6,952 nucleotides of DNA, from positions 1 through 6,952 of the forward strand of contig CAJMQA010000184.1 of NCBI GenBank assembly GCA_905215395.1. The letters are read 5' to 3'. This DNA is from an uncultured bacterium (GTDB lineage: Bacteria; Bacteroidota; Bacteroidia; Bacteroidales; Marinifilaceae). The translations under genes and the position numbers were made by a program. Positions 6,906 through 6,952 of this stretch are shown here, piece by piece; the stretch's first letter is position 1, and the number at the start of each line of letters is the position of its first letter. Under the pieces are notes generated by a model. It searched no databases. It saw only the letters and a list, made by a program, of their open reading frames with translations, and was not told the DNA's origin.

Positions 6906-6952
6906 ATGAAGAGAAATGTTTCTTTATTAGGGGTAATGCTGTGAGCTTTACT
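6906..6952 (+). pseudogene. Start of a possible SusC/TonB-dependent receptor gene, in-frame stop at codon 13
   Basis: An ATG at 6906, 23 bp after the fecR-like gene, opens MKRNVSLLGVML, a basic start followed by hydrophobic residues like a signal peptide. The frame then meets TGA at 6942-6944, eight bases before the window ends. In Bacteroidota a sigma/FecR pair is usually followed by a SusC-type TonB-dependent receptor, and that position is the main reason for the call. If one base has been lost near 6940-6942 (CTGCTGAGC in place of CTGTGAGC), the reading continues as L-L-S-F-T, a good signal peptide; a TTA or TGG codon in place of TGA would also work. It could be a real disruption, a sequence error, or not the true gene start. 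No receptor domain is visible. Confidence 0.35.

Overview
The window reads as a Bacteroidota chromosome segment, most likely Bacteroidales. Three things support this. There is an ECF sigma factor followed by a FecR-type anti-sigma factor with a C-terminal DUF4974-like domain. The carbon-starvation transporter is the short variant typical of gut Bacteroidales. Ribosome-binding sites are weak, and there is one good TAnnTTTG promoter element. I would not name a genus from this sequence alone. All genes recognised are on the + strand.

Positions 1-3845 hold three tightly packed genes. First is the 3' half of rnr (RNase R), cut by the window edge. After 11 bp comes a cstA-type peptide/carboxylate transporter. 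Its stop codon overlaps by one base the start of a membrane-anchored M23 peptidoglycan endopeptidase of MepM-like architecture. A 46-bp gap then leads to two single-domain CHR (chromate transporter family) genes, 7 bp apart (3892-5008), probably forming one two-subunit transporter.

Positions 5009-6952 look like a separate regulatory unit. It has a promoter-like TATATTTG just upstream of an ECF sigma gene, then the fecR-like anti-sigma gene. Last is the first 47 bases of a further gene, placed where a SusC/TonB-dependent receptor gene is expected. In this arrangement the outer-membrane receptor is thought to signal through FecR to release the sigma factor, which then transcribes the receptor locus. 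The apparent receptor start hits an in-frame TGA at codon 13, so it is a pseudogene, a sequence error at the window edge, or not the true start.

Most of the window is ordinary, well-recognised gene content, and I do not see a wholly new system. The points most worth checking are the interrupted gene at the right edge, the His-to-Asp change in the zinc motif of the M23 peptidase, the CHR signature that differs from that of characterised chromate exporters, and the cstA/M23 coupling. No rRNA, tRNA, CRISPR, insertion sequence or convincing terminator was seen. No stretch without a gene exceeds 80 bp.
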